Shown here piece by piece: positions 8,921 to 17,480 of a stretch of DNA of 64,000 nt. Source of the DNA: TK10-74A sp965217625 (lineage in GTDB: Bacteria; Chloroflexota; Dehalococcoidia; Bin125); the NCBI GenBank assembly GCA_965217625.1, contig OZ244557.1, positions 1,736,001 through 1,800,000 on the forward strand. The letters run 5' to 3'. Every line of letters starts with the position of its first letter. The first letter of the stretch is position 1. The notes under the pieces are model-generated. The model saw only the letters and a program-made list of their open reading frames with translations, did no database searches and had not been told where the DNA came from. The position numbers and the translations under genes were made by a program.

Positions 8921-9086
8921 CGGGCATATCCAATCGTGGTTACGCGAGGGGGACAACGGGGGGTGTTCTTGCGATCGGTATGCAGTGTAGCAGGCGATCG
9001 CGCCTGTGGGCGCGCAGCGTACACGTCACGCCGATGGACCACGACCCGACGCTCGGCGTCGCGTACGGGACGGCGCGGGCGGTCGT

Positions 9087-10268
9087 TCAGATCGCGCCGT
9101 CGTCCTTGAGCGCGGCGATGGCGTCCCAGTCGTAGCCGAGGTCGAGCAGGATCTCCTCGGTATGACGGCCCAGCTCCGGCGCCGCGGAGCGCGGCCCGGT
9201 GGGCGTCTCCGACATCTTGATCGGCGTGCCGGTGACCCCGATCGTCCCCAGCGAGGGATGCTCCAGGGTCGTGATGTACTCGTTGGCGAGCACCTGCGGC
9301 TCTTCGGCCAGGGCCGCGTAGTCGTGTACGGGGGCGACCGGGACGCCGGCCGCGCGCAGCAGCGTCAGCCACTCGTCGCGGGGGCGCGTCGCGAAGGCGG
9401 CATCGAGCTCGGCCACGAGCGCGTCGTGTGCATCCTCGCGGGCGAACGGGTCGGCGAAGCGGGGGTCGTCGGCCAGGCCGGGCCGGCCGAGCGCCTCGCA
9501 GAGCGGGCGAAACCAGCGCGGGTCCAGGATGCCGATGCTGAGGTAGCGGTCGTCGGCGGCGCGGAAGTAGTTGAAGACGGCGAACATGCGCTGCGGCGTG
9601 GGGCGCTGTACGCCGTGCCGCAGGAATTCGGTGATGTACCACGTCTGCAGCCAGATCTGGGCGCCCAGCAGCGACGACTCGACGTGCTGGCCGACGCCCT
9701 GGCGGTCGCGCGCGACGACGGCGCTGACGATCGCCAGGGCCAGGCTCATGGCGCCGATCTGATCGGCGAAGCCGAGTTGCACGGTCTGCGGGGGCTGGTC
9801 GGGGCCGCCGCCCTGGGAGTGCATAATGCCGCCCATCGCCATGCCGGTGATATCGAACGAGGGCTCCTGCGCGAGGGGTCCGCGCTCGCCGTAACCGGTA
9901 CCGCTGGCGGTGATGATGGTGGGGTTATACGAGCGCAGCGATTCCAGGTCGATGCCCAGCCGCGCCGGCACACCGGGCCGGAAGTTATCGACGACGACAT
10001 CGATGTCGGCGACGAGCTTGTGCAAGATCTCGCGCCCCTGGCGGGTCTTGAGGTCGAGTGTCATGGAGCGTTTGTTGCGGTTATGGGCCTGGTAGTAGGA
10101 GCACCAGCCGTCGGGCTCGAGGCCGAAGCTGCGCCCCAGGTCGCCGCCGCCGGGCGGCTCGACCTTGATCACGTCCGCGCCGAAGTCGGAGAGCATGACG
10201 GTGGCGGCCGGCCCCTGCTGGTAGCGCGTGAAATCGAGAATGCGGATCCCGTCGAGCGGTCCGGGCAC
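9087..10268 (-). CDS. CaiB/BaiF family CoA transferase (class III)
   Basis: The 393 residues match the family's usual ~390-400. The N-terminus (GPLDGIRILDFTRYQQGPAA) and the GADVIKVEPPGGGDLGR segment are diagnostic, and NKRSMTLDLKT and DNFRPGV follow. These enzymes move CoA between acyl-CoAs and free acids, for instance formyl-, carnitinyl- or bile-acid CoA. The substrate cannot be read from sequence. The GTG start sits after GGAGGAGG. It is directly downstream of the 3-hydroxyacyl-CoA dehydrogenase gene with a 37-bp gap, so both probably act on acyl-CoA intermediates. Confidence 0.9.
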   Translation of the reverse strand: MPGPLDGIRILDFTRYQQGPAATVMLSDFGADVIKVEPPGGGDLGRSFGLEPDGWCSYYQAHNRNKRSMTLDLKTRQGREILHKLVADIDVVVDNFRPGVPARLGIDLESLRSYNPTIITASGTGYGERGPLAQEPSFDITGMAMGGIMHSQGGGPDQPPQTVQLGFADQIGAMSLALAIVSAVVARDRQGVGQHVESSLLGAQIWLQTWYITEFLRHGVQRPTPQRMFAVFNYFRAADDRYLSIGILDPRWFRPLCEALGRPGLADDPRFADPFAREDAHDALVAELDAAFATRPRDEWLTLLRAAGVPVAPVHDYAALAEEPQVLANEYITTLEHPSLGTIGVTGTPIKMSETPTGPRSAAPELGRHTEEILLDLGYDWDAIAALKDDGAI

Positions 10269-10305
10269 GGCGCCTCCTCCTCTCGTGGCGGCCAGGATAG
10301 CCGAC

Positions 10306-11199
10306 TCAGGAGTAGTCGAAGATGCCGCGGCCGGTCTTGCGGCCGAGGCGCCCCGCCGACACGAGACGGCGCAGCAGGGTGGGTGCGTTCCAGCGGGCGT
10401 CGCCGGTCTCGGCGCGCATGGCGTCGGCGACGTGCAGCAGGACGTCGAGGCCGGAGAGGTCGCAGGTCGCGAGGGGCCCCAGCTTGTGCGACACGCCGAG
10501 CTGGCAGGCGCGGTCGATGTCCTCCGCCGAGGCGACGCCGGACTCCAGCAGCCGGATCGCGTCCAGGGCGAAGGGCACGAACAGCCGGTTGACGACGAAG
10601 GCCGGCGTGTCCTGGACGCGGATGGGGGTCTTGCCGGTGGCGCGGCAGTAGGCCTCGGCGGCGTCGACGGCGCCGGCATCGACGGTCAGGGGGGTCACGA
10701 CCTCGACCAGCGGCAGCACCTGTGCGGGGTTGAAGTAGTGCAGCCCCAGCACCCGTCCCGGCCGTGCCGTCGCGGCCGCGATCTCCTGCAGCGACAGCGA
10801 CGACGTGTTGCTGGCCAGAAAGACCGCTCGCTCACAGAGCGCGTCGAGATCGGTGAAAATTCGCTTCTTCAGCGCCAGCTGCTCGGGCGCGGCCTCAATG
10901 ACGGCGTCCGCGTCCGCGACGGCCTGCAGGTCGGTCACGCCGTGCAGCCGGGCCAGGGTCGCGTCGCGCTCGTCGGCGCTGAGGCGGCCGCGCGCGACCA
11001 TCCGCGCCAGCCCGGCGTCGATCCCGGCCAGCCCCCGATCGACGGCGGCTTGGTCGACGTCGTGGAGGATCGTCGTGATGCCGGCCAGCGCGGCCGTCTG
11101 CGCGATGCCGTGGCCCATGCTGCCCGCGCCGATGACGGCCAGGGTGCGGACAGCGGGGAGGGGGGCGGCGGGTGCGTCGGGCGGTTGCGTATCGGGCAT
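10306..11199 (-). CDS. 3-hydroxyacyl-CoA dehydrogenase
   Basis: This 297-residue enzyme belongs to the short single-function HBD type. It has a Rossmann fold with GAGSMG (residues 24-29), the NTSSLSL active-site loop (N131-T-S-S), the catalytic His in LHYFNP (H154) and paired Glu (E166). The C-terminal domain carries NRLFVPFALDAIRLLESG and GLDVLL. It oxidises 3-hydroxyacyl-CoA with NAD(P). The ATG follows AAAAGGAG. The downstream CaiB-type gene is in the same direction, consistent with a fatty-acid or aromatic-acid degradation operon. Confidence 0.92.
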   Translation of the reverse strand: MPDTQPPDAPAAPLPAVRTLAVIGAGSMGHGIAQTAALAGITTILHDVDQAAVDRGLAGIDAGLARMVARGRLSADERDATLARLHGVTDLQAVADADAVIEAAPEQLALKKRIFTDLDALCERAVFLASNTSSLSLQEIAAATARPGRVLGLHYFNPAQVLPLVEVVTPLTVDAGAVDAAEAYCRATGKTPIRVQDTPAFVVNRLFVPFALDAIRLLESGVASAEDIDRACQLGVSHKLGPLATCDLSGLDVLLHVADAMRAETGDARWNAPTLLRRLVSAGRLGRKTGRGIFDYS

Positions 11200-11247
11200 G
11201 GGGGTCTCCTTTTCCGCGGCGAATCGTAGGGCACACCGCAGTCACCG

Positions 11248-12687
11248 CTATGGAGCGGGGTCGGGGAAGCCCTCGGGTGGCAGCGGCTCCGCGACGACCC
11301 CGGCCAGCGTCACCTCCGCGTGCGGGGCCAGCGAATCCCAGACCAGCGCCCGGATCGCGTCGAAGGCCGGGCGGGTCTCGGCCTCGATGCGCAGCGACAG
11401 GTAGGGGTTGGTATTCGACGCCCGCAAGTGGAACCAGCCGTCGGGGAACTCGACGCGGGCGCCGTCGACCTCCAGCATCTCGTAGCACCCGCGGAAGGCG
11501 TCGGCGACGGCGTCGGCGATGCGGAACTTGGCGGCGTCGGGGCAGGGCAGCTTGATCTCGTTCGACGTGACGTAGCGGCGCATACCGGCGAAGTGCGCCG
11601 ACAGCGGCACCGGCCCGGCCGACACGATGCGGGTGATCGCGCAGGCCGCGAAGACGCCGTCATCGAGGTACGGGTAGTCCTCGCCGAAGATCATGTGCCC
11701 GCTGGCCTCGCCGCCGAAGACGATGCCCTCGTCGCGCATGCGACGACGGAAGATCGAATAGCCGGTGCGGGCCAGCACGGGCTCCCCGCCGTGGCGGCGC
11801 ACGTCGGCGATGGGGGAGCGGGAGCTCTTGAGGTCCATCAGGATGCGCGCGCCGGGGTGGCGGGAGAGCACGTCGCGGGCCAGCAGGGCCGCGATCCAGT
11901 CGGGGTCGTAGCGGCGTCCCGTCTCGTCGACCAGGCCCACGCGATCCCCGTCGCCGTCCCAGGCGACCCCGAGGTCGGCCCCCTCGGCGAGCACACGGGC
12001 GGCCAGATCGCGCATGCTGCCGGGCTCCTGTGGGTCGGGCAGGTGGTTCGGGAAGCCCTCCAGCAGCTCCGCGTACAGCCCCACGACCTCCGCGCCCAGG
12101 CCGCGCAGCGCCGCCGGCCCCGTCAGCGTCGCGACGCCGTTGCCGGGGTCGGCCACGACCTTCAGCGGCCGCTGGAGCCGGAAGCGGCGGCGCAGCATCG
12201 TCAGGTAGTCGGGCGTGGGGTCACGCTCGATTGGGGGCGCAGGATCGGCGGCGGGGGCGGTGAAGTCGCCCGCCTCGGCGAGACGCCGCACCGCTTGGAT
12301 CTCGTCGGGCAGGAGGGGCATCGCGTCCTCGCGCAGCAGCTTGAGCCCGTTGAACTCGACGGGGTTGTGGCTGGCCGTGACGACGATGCCGCCGCCCAGG
12401 CCCCAGAGATGCAACGCGTAGTAGAGCAGCGGGCTGGGCGCGAGGCCGAGCGTGGTCACCTGCAAGCCGCACTCAGCCAAGCCACGCAGCGCCGCCGCGT
12501 ATATCGCCGGCGAGCTGGGACGGCTGTCGTGCGCCACGATCGCGGTCTGGGCCTGGAACCGTCGTCGCAGGAACGTGCCGAGCGCCCGTGCCGTGCGGTA
12601 GGCCACGTCCGGCGTCAGCTCGTCGCCGGCGAGGCCGCGCACGTCGTATGCGCGGAAGATGTGCGGGGGCAGAGGGAGGTGTTCCAC
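11248..12687 (-). CDS. Phosphomannomutase/phosphoglucomutase
   Basis: About 479 residues, all four alpha-D-phosphohexomutase domains present. The N-terminus is IFRAYDVRG. The phosphoserine loop is TASHNP (Ser106), the metal loop is DGDGDR (244-249) and the sugar-binding loop is GEASGH (326-331). It interconverts hexose-1- and 6-phosphates for cell-wall or glycan precursors. The chosen start is the GTG preceding EHLPLPPHIF, since the reading frame further upstream would overlap the divergent DUF3052 gene. No strong ribosome site is visible, so the exact start is uncertain. Confidence 0.9.
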   Translation of the reverse strand: MEHLPLPPHIFRAYDVRGLAGDELTPDVAYRTARALGTFLRRRFQAQTAIVAHDSRPSSPAIYAAALRGLAECGLQVTTLGLAPSPLLYYALHLWGLGGGIVVTASHNPVEFNGLKLLREDAMPLLPDEIQAVRRLAEAGDFTAPAADPAPPIERDPTPDYLTMLRRRFRLQRPLKVVADPGNGVATLTGPAALRGLGAEVVGLYAELLEGFPNHLPDPQEPGSMRDLAARVLAEGADLGVAWDGDGDRVGLVDETGRRYDPDWIAALLARDVLSRHPGARILMDLKSSRSPIADVRRHGGEPVLARTGYSIFRRRMRDEGIVFGGEASGHMIFGEDYPYLDDGVFAACAITRIVSAGPVPLSAHFAGMRRYVTSNEIKLPCPDAAKFRIADAVADAFRGCYEMLEVDGARVEFPDGWFHLRASNTNPYLSLRIEAETRPAFDAIRALVWDSLAPHAEVTLAGVVAEPLPPEGFPDPAP

Positions 12688-12754
12688 CGTCTCGATTGTA
12701 GGCTCGATTGGACGGCGACGCGCCGCGGGCCGCCCGCGCCGCTCCTGGAGGCCC

Positions 12755-13165
12755 ATGGCCGGCTACTCCGCAACGCCACTGCCCACGAAGCTCGGCATCA
12801 AGCCGGGCCACGCGGTCGTCCTCGTGGACGCCCCGTCCCAAGCGGAGGGACTGCTCACGCCCTTGCCCGCCGATGTCCGCCTGCGCGGCGATCTGCGCGG
12901 CCGCGACGCGTTCGATGTCGCGGTGCTGTTCTGCCGCAGCGAGGCGGATCTGCGCCGCCGCTTCGCGGGGGTCGCCAAGCGGCTCACCCGCGACGGCGGC
13001 CTGTGGGTCGCCTGGCCGAAGAAGAGCTCCGGGCTGGAGACCGACCTGTCGGACTCCGTCGTGCGCGAGTTCGGGCTGTCGACGGGCATGGTCGACAACA
13101 AGGTCTGCGCCATCGACGAGACGTGGTCGGGCCTGCGCTTCGTGGTGCGGCTGCGGGATCGCTAG
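12755..13165 (+). CDS. DUF3052 family protein
   Basis: 136 residues, matching the DUF3052 family: MAGYSATPLPTKLGIKPGHAV, a central DVAVLFCRS, then LWVAWPKKSSG and the C-terminal SGLRFVVRLRDR. Function is unknown; the fold is probably a small Rossmann-like methyltransferase relative lacking a catalytic site. The ATG follows GGAGG. It is divergent from the phosphohexomutase gene and convergent with the YyaL gene. Confidence 0.85.
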   Translation: MAGYSATPLPTKLGIKPGHAVVLVDAPSQAEGLLTPLPADVRLRGDLRGRDAFDVAVLFCRSEADLRRRFAGVAKRLTRDGGLWVAWPKKSSGLETDLSDSVVREFGLSTGMVDNKVCAIDETWSGLRFVVRLRDR

Positions 13166-13175
13166 GCGGGCCCGC

Positions 13176-15272
13176 TCAGGCGGGCGGATCGGACGCGAGC
13201 AGGTCCTGCAGGGCCGCCGGCGTCGTCACCGGCGCGCTGCAGGCGAAGCCGTGGCAGACGTAGGCCGCCGGCGCGCCGTCGAGCGGCGTCTTGCCCTGGA
13301 GTTGCGGGACCACGCTCTCCGCGCCGTCGCGCCCGGCGAGCCGGGGCATCACGACGGTCGGGCCGGGCGGGCCCTCCCAGACGGCCCGCACGAGCGCCTG
13401 CGTCGCGGGATCCGCATCGTCGCCGACGACGGCGACCGCCTGATGCCGGTCCAGCCAGTCGAGGGCGGCGACGAAGCCGCTCATCATGACCGGCGCGCGG
13501 GTGAGAATGACGCCGAAGGCGACGGCCATGGCCTCGAGGCGGTCGGCGTAGAGGCCCTCCCCGGTCAGCGCGTAGAGCCGGGCCAGCACGCGGGCGGCCT
13601 GGGAGTTGCCCGACGGCGTTGCCCCGTCGTAGGTCGGCTTCTTGCGGCTGACCAACGCCTCGTTGCCCGAGCCGGTCGTGAAGAAGCCGCCCGCGTCCCG
13701 GTCCCAGTAGCGCGTGAGCATCGCGTCGGCGAGGCGGCGCGCCTCGACAAACCAACGCTCCTCGCCGGTCGCCTCGTAGAGCGAGAGCAGGCCGTCGGCG
13801 AGGGCGGCGTAGTCCTCCAGGAAGGCCGGCACCGACGCCCGCCCGCCCGCGAAGATGCGCAGCAGGCCCGCCTCGTCGCCGGGCGGGTGCATCGTGTCGA
13901 GCAGGAAGGCGGCGGCCTCACGCGCGGCGTCGATGAAGCGGGGCGCGTCGAGCACGGCCCCGCCGCGCGCCAGGGCGTCGATGGCCATGCCGTTCCAGGC
14001 CACGATCACCTTGGTGTCGGTGGCGGGCGGGACGCGCTGCGTCCGCTCCGCCAGCAGCGTCGCCCGCGAGGCCGCCAGGGTCTCGGCGGCGGCCTCTTCC
14101 TCAAGCTGGTGCCAGGCGCCCGCCTGCGCCGGCGCCATCTGCGGATGCAGGATGTTGCTCCCCTCGAAGTTGCCCGTCTCCGTCACGTCGTAGTAGCGGG
14201 CGAAGAGGGGCGCGTCGTCGCCCAGCAGTTGCGTGACCTCGGCCAGCGACCAGACGAAGTACTTGCCCTCCTCGCCCTCGGAGTCCGCGTCGGTCGAGGC
14301 GTAGAACGCGCCTTCCGGGGTGCGCATCTCGCGCAGCAGATAATCCAGCGTCTCGGCGGCGATGCGGGAGAAGAACGCATCGCCGCTCAGGCGCCCCGCG
14401 TCGAGGTAGAGCGGGACGAGGAGGGCGTTGTCGTAGAGCATCTTCTCGAAGTGCGGCACCAGCCAGCGCTCATCGACTGCGTAGCGGTGGAAGCCACCGG
14501 CGAGTTGGTCATAGACGCCGCCATCGGCCATCCGCCGCAGCGTCGTCAGAACCTGGTCGCGGGCGTGCGGGTGCTTGTCGGCGACGGCGTGCTGCAGCAG
14601 CAGGGCCACGAAGAAGGGCTGGGGGAACTTGGGCGCGCCGCCGAAGCCGCCGAACTGCTTGTCGTAGCTCTTCATGATCTGCGCGGCGGCGGCGCGACGG
14701 GCGGCGGCGGGGTCGGCGCGCTCCGCCCCTGGCTCCAGCGAGCCGGGCGCCTGCTCCAGGTGCGCGGCGATCTGGCCGGCCTGCCCTTCGACGGCGTCGC
14801 GCCGCTCGTGGTAGGCGGCGCCGACGGAGTCGAGCACCTGCCGCCAGGAGGGCATCCCCTGCCGCGCCACGGGTGGGAAGTACGTGCCGCCGAAGAACGG
14901 CCGGCCATCGGGCAGACAGAATACGTTCAGCGGCCAGCCGCCCTGGCCGCGCATGAGTTGCACGGCGTCCATGTAGATCTCGTCGACGTCGGGGCGCTCC
15001 TCGCGGTCGACCTTGATGCTGATAAAGAGTTCGTTCTGGCGGGCCGCCAGCGCCTCGTCCTCAAACGACTCGCGCTCCATCACGTGGCACCAATGGCAGG
15101 CCGCGTAGCCAATGCTCACCAGCACCGGCTTGTCCTCGTCGCGGGCGCGCTGCCAGGCGTCGTCGCCCCAGGCCTGCCAATCGACCGGGTTGTGCCGATG
15201 CTGCAGCAGGTAGGGGCTGGTCTCGCGCGCGAGCCGGTTCGTGTTCTGCGGGGGGTCGCCGGGGTGAGCCAT
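13176..15272 (-). CDS. YyaL/SSP411 family protein (thioredoxin-like DUF255 plus six-hairpin glycosidase-like)
   Basis: 698 residues, close to the usual ~690. The N-terminal thioredoxin-like domain carries the typical NRLARETSPYLLQH and HNPVDW, with C59-H-W-C62 in GYAACHWCHVM and VDREERPD. The rest is the (alpha/alpha)6 barrel with GGVYDQLAGGFHRYAVDERWLVPHFEKMLYDN-type motifs (residues about 280-310). The molecular role is not settled in the literature I know. The start is the second of two close ATGs, 7 bases after GAGAGG. Confidence 0.92.
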   Translation of the reverse strand: MAHPGDPPQNTNRLARETSPYLLQHRHNPVDWQAWGDDAWQRARDEDKPVLVSIGYAACHWCHVMERESFEDEALAARQNELFISIKVDREERPDVDEIYMDAVQLMRGQGGWPLNVFCLPDGRPFFGGTYFPPVARQGMPSWRQVLDSVGAAYHERRDAVEGQAGQIAAHLEQAPGSLEPGAERADPAAARRAAAAQIMKSYDKQFGGFGGAPKFPQPFFVALLLQHAVADKHPHARDQVLTTLRRMADGGVYDQLAGGFHRYAVDERWLVPHFEKMLYDNALLVPLYLDAGRLSGDAFFSRIAAETLDYLLREMRTPEGAFYASTDADSEGEEGKYFVWSLAEVTQLLGDDAPLFARYYDVTETGNFEGSNILHPQMAPAQAGAWHQLEEEAAAETLAASRATLLAERTQRVPPATDTKVIVAWNGMAIDALARGGAVLDAPRFIDAAREAAAFLLDTMHPPGDEAGLLRIFAGGRASVPAFLEDYAALADGLLSLYEATGEERWFVEARRLADAMLTRYWDRDAGGFFTTGSGNEALVSRKKPTYDGATPSGNSQAARVLARLYALTGEGLYADRLEAMAVAFGVILTRAPVMMSGFVAALDWLDRHQAVAVVGDDADPATQALVRAVWEGPPGPTVVMPRLAGRDGAESVVPQLQGKTPLDGAPAAYVCHGFACSAPVTTPAALQDLLASDPPA

Positions 15273-15421
15273 GCGCATCCTCTCGGGGCTGGGAAGCGAG
15301 CCTAGCAGCGGCGTCGCGGGGCGATCCGGTACCCACACGATGGATCTCGCACGACGTTAACAAGCCGGTGCTTTCGCGACCCCCGCGGAAGTGGTTTCGT
15401 TTGCCCAGGACGGGGGACGCC

Positions 15422-16159
15422 ATGACCACACGCAGCATCGCAGCACAACTCAGCCAGGACGGACTCGCCGCCATCGGGCGACCGCTGCCGCGGACGCTGC
15501 GCCGGCTCGCCGCCGAGATGTTCGGCACCTTCGGCCTCGTCTTCCTGGGCGTCGGGGCGGCCGTCGTCGACTACGCGACCGAGGGCTCTCTGGGGCGCGT
15601 GGGCAACGGCATCACGTTCGGGCTGGCGGTCTTCGCGATGGTGGTGGCCTTCGGGCGCGTCAGCGGCGCGCACATCAACCCGGCCGTCACGATCGGCCTG
15701 TGGGCGGCGGGCGAGTTCCCGGGGCGGCGGGTGCCCGGCTACATCGCGGCGCAGCTGGTCGGCGCGCTGATCGCGGCCTCGGTGCTGCACGGCCTGTTTC
15801 GCAACACCGGCGGGGAGCTGGGCTCCACCGTGCCGGCCGGGACGTGGGAGCAGTCGCTCGGCATGGAGTTCATGCTGACGTTCTTCCTGATGTACGCGAT
15901 CCTGGCCGTCGGGCATCAGTGGCGGGCGTCGCTGCCGCTGGTGGCGGCGACGGCGGGGGCCATCGTGGGCCTGGAGGCGACGTTCGCGGGCGGCATCTCG
16001 GGGGCGTCGATGAACCCGGCGCGGTCGTTCGGGCCGGGCGCGATCGGCTGGTTCTGGGCGCACCACTGGATCTACTGGGTGGGGCCGATCCTGGGGGCGG
16101 TGGTCGCCGCCGGCCTGCACATCGTCATGCGGGAGGGGTCGGAGGAGGAGGGGGACTAG
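15422..16159 (+). CDS. MIP family aquaporin / glycerol facilitator
   Basis: 245 residues with six transmembrane helices and the two pore-lining half-helices: NPA at residues 86-88 (SGAHINPAVT) and NPAR at 198-201 (SGASMNPARSFGP). The protein conducts water or small neutral solutes across the membrane. The NPAR context and SGA-rich loops are closer to water channels than to GlpF, but substrate is uncertain. The ATG follows GGGGGA. It is alone on the plus strand. Confidence 0.93.
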   Translation: MTTRSIAAQLSQDGLAAIGRPLPRTLRRLAAEMFGTFGLVFLGVGAAVVDYATEGSLGRVGNGITFGLAVFAMVVAFGRVSGAHINPAVTIGLWAAGEFPGRRVPGYIAAQLVGALIAASVLHGLFRNTGGELGSTVPAGTWEQSLGMEFMLTFFLMYAILAVGHQWRASLPLVAATAGAIVGLEATFAGGISGASMNPARSFGPGAIGWFWAHHWIYWVGPILGAVVAAGLHIVMREGSEEEGD

Positions 16160-16647
16160 GGAGGTGAGTCCCCGGCGCCGGAGCCGCCGCTCTCGAGATC
16201 GAGGCCCGTCTCCGCCGCGTAGCGCTTCCATGCATCGAAGAAGGTGTCAACGAGGTTCACGGTCGGGAGGAACAACGGCCCGTGCGTGCCAAGCGCCGTG
16301 GCCGTCGCGATGAATCCCCGGACGGCGCCATAGAGAACGGCAGCGGCGTTCACCGAGATCAGGCGGCCCGCCTCCTCGCCTCCGGCACTGTCGTCGAGCC
16401 CGAACCGTGCGACGGACGCGGACTTGAAGTCGTAGGGCGATCCATCTCCGCTCGCCGCCGAACTCGCGAGGAACAACCGCAGGACAAACGATCTCCCGTC
16501 ATCCACGAGTTCGACTTCCAAGTCCGCCTTGACGCCGACGGGTCCCGTCCGCTTGGCGGCGTCCGTCCTGGATGCAAAGTCGAATGATTCGATCCAGATT
16601 CGCTCAGGCCGCAGTGGCGAACTCTTGAGCTTCCGCAGTCTGGCCAT
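16156..16647 (-). CDS. SecB-like chaperone of a toxin-antitoxin-chaperone (TAC) operon
   Basis: The 163-residue protein looks like the SecB fold: four alternating beta strands (IWIESFDFASR, GVKADLEVELVDDG, FVLRLFL) followed by a helix with NAAAVLYGAVRGFIATATA and FLPTVNLVDTFF, close to the SecB pattern of 'P..RE.I...T...PP..L.P.NF'. It is the third gene after a HigB-type toxin and a HigA-type antitoxin, the order known in mycobacterial Rv1955-1957. SecB-TA proteins protect the aggregation-prone antitoxin. AAGGAG precedes the ATG, which lies inside the antitoxin gene. Confidence 0.75.
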   Translation of the reverse strand: MARLRKLKSSPLRPERIWIESFDFASRTDAAKRTGPVGVKADLEVELVDDGRSFVLRLFLASSAASGDGSPYDFKSASVARFGLDDSAGGEEAGRLISVNAAAVLYGAVRGFIATATALGTHGPLFLPTVNLVDTFFDAWKRYAAETGLDLESGGSGAGDSPP

Positions 16648-16981
16648 TGGACAACTCCTTCGCGAAGTCGAGCCTCGACATCGCGTTCGGTGCGCTCGCC
16701 TGCTCCGCCCGATCGGAGATCTGGATCGTCAGCTCACCATCGAGCGCCGCCGCCAAGCGGACCATCGTCAGCATCCCCAGATTGTGGGGTCCGCCAGCGA
16801 ACAGCTGGGATACCGCCGAACGACTGACCCCGAGCGTCGCTGCCAGGGACGCCTTCGTGATCTGCCGCTCCTTCATGCGGCGCACCGCTTGCTCAAGAAC
16901 ATCGAGCGCGACCAACTCCGCAATGAACTCTGGGTCCGATCGCAGGGCTTCGATCTCGGCCGCGAAGATTCCGTTTCTCAT
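16604..16981 (-). CDS. higA: HigA-type antitoxin with Xre helix-turn-helix
   Basis: 125 residues. A central helix-turn-helix is plain (about 42-62: ITKASLAATLGVSRSAVSQL), in the HigA/Xre class. A C-terminal tail of about 35 residues (after LTIQISDRAEQ) extends beyond the usual domain; in TAC systems such a tail is the chaperone-addiction segment. Start ATG overlaps the toxin stop (ATGA) and follows GGAGGACGACGG. The 3' end overlaps the chaperone gene by 44 bases. It should bind the toxin and repress the operon, possibly at the inverted repeat next to the toxin start. Confidence 0.85.
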   Translation of the reverse strand: MRNGIFAAEIEALRSDPEFIAELVALDVLEQAVRRMKERQITKASLAATLGVSRSAVSQLFAGGPHNLGMLTMVRLAAALDGELTIQISDRAEQASAPNAMSRLDFAKELSNGQTAEAQEFATAA

Positions 16982-17337
16982 CCGTCGTCCTCCAAGCAGT
17001 GGGAGCGAATCGTCTGCGCTCGGGTTATCTCTGACTTCGGCGCCCGGGCCGTCTTCTTCCGAAACCCGTGCGTAATGATGACGCGCGCTCCAGGTTGGAA
17101 AAAGCACGTGAGGCGATGCTGGCCAGCCTTGAACTCATAGATGTCGCCCTCCAAGTGTTTGAACTTGTCCGTGTTCACGATCGGCCAATGGTCCCCCGCT
17201 CTGGAAAGGACCGCGAGAATCTTCCGCCGGTCGGCCATGCCAAGGCCATCGATGTACTCCCGGGCAGGGCATGCCCCACGCCGCACGACTGCCTCAATGG
17301 AGCGCCGGGAACCACGATAGAGGGTTTTCGTGGGCAT
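16978..17337 (-). CDS. higB: HigB/RelE-type mRNA interferase toxin
   Basis: 119 residues. The fold is suggested by FKHLEGDIYEFKAGQHRLTCFFQPG and VIITHGFRKKT, which match the RelE/HigB family (beta-sheet with a basic 'GFRKK' motif). In TAC systems the toxin cleaves mRNA on the ribosome. It is the first gene in the three-gene operon. The ATG is immediately preceded by an inverted repeat and no ribosome site, so the transcript could be leaderless. Confidence 0.85.
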   Translation of the reverse strand: MPTKTLYRGSRRSIEAVVRRGACPAREYIDGLGMADRRKILAVLSRAGDHWPIVNTDKFKHLEGDIYEFKAGQHRLTCFFQPGARVIITHGFRKKTARAPKSEITRAQTIRSHCLEDDG

Positions 17338-17355
17338 GTTAAGTCACACATTAAC
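17338..17355 (-). promoter_or_regulatory. Candidate HigA operator next to the toxin start
   Basis: GTTAAGTCACACATTAAC carries 5-bp inverted arms (GTTAA/TTAAC) and abuts the toxin start codon. AT-rich in a GC-rich context. This is where an Xre-type autorepressor would be expected to bind, but binding is inference. Confidence 0.45.
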
Positions 17356-17480
17356 AGCGGCGCAGGAACGAGGGCTACGTTCGACGCGAACCACGGGCAC
17401 TTCTCGATTTCCGGGGAACCAGACCGTACCGAGCGTAACAAAGGCCCACCACGACCCCCGACCCGCCGGGCCGCCCTACC

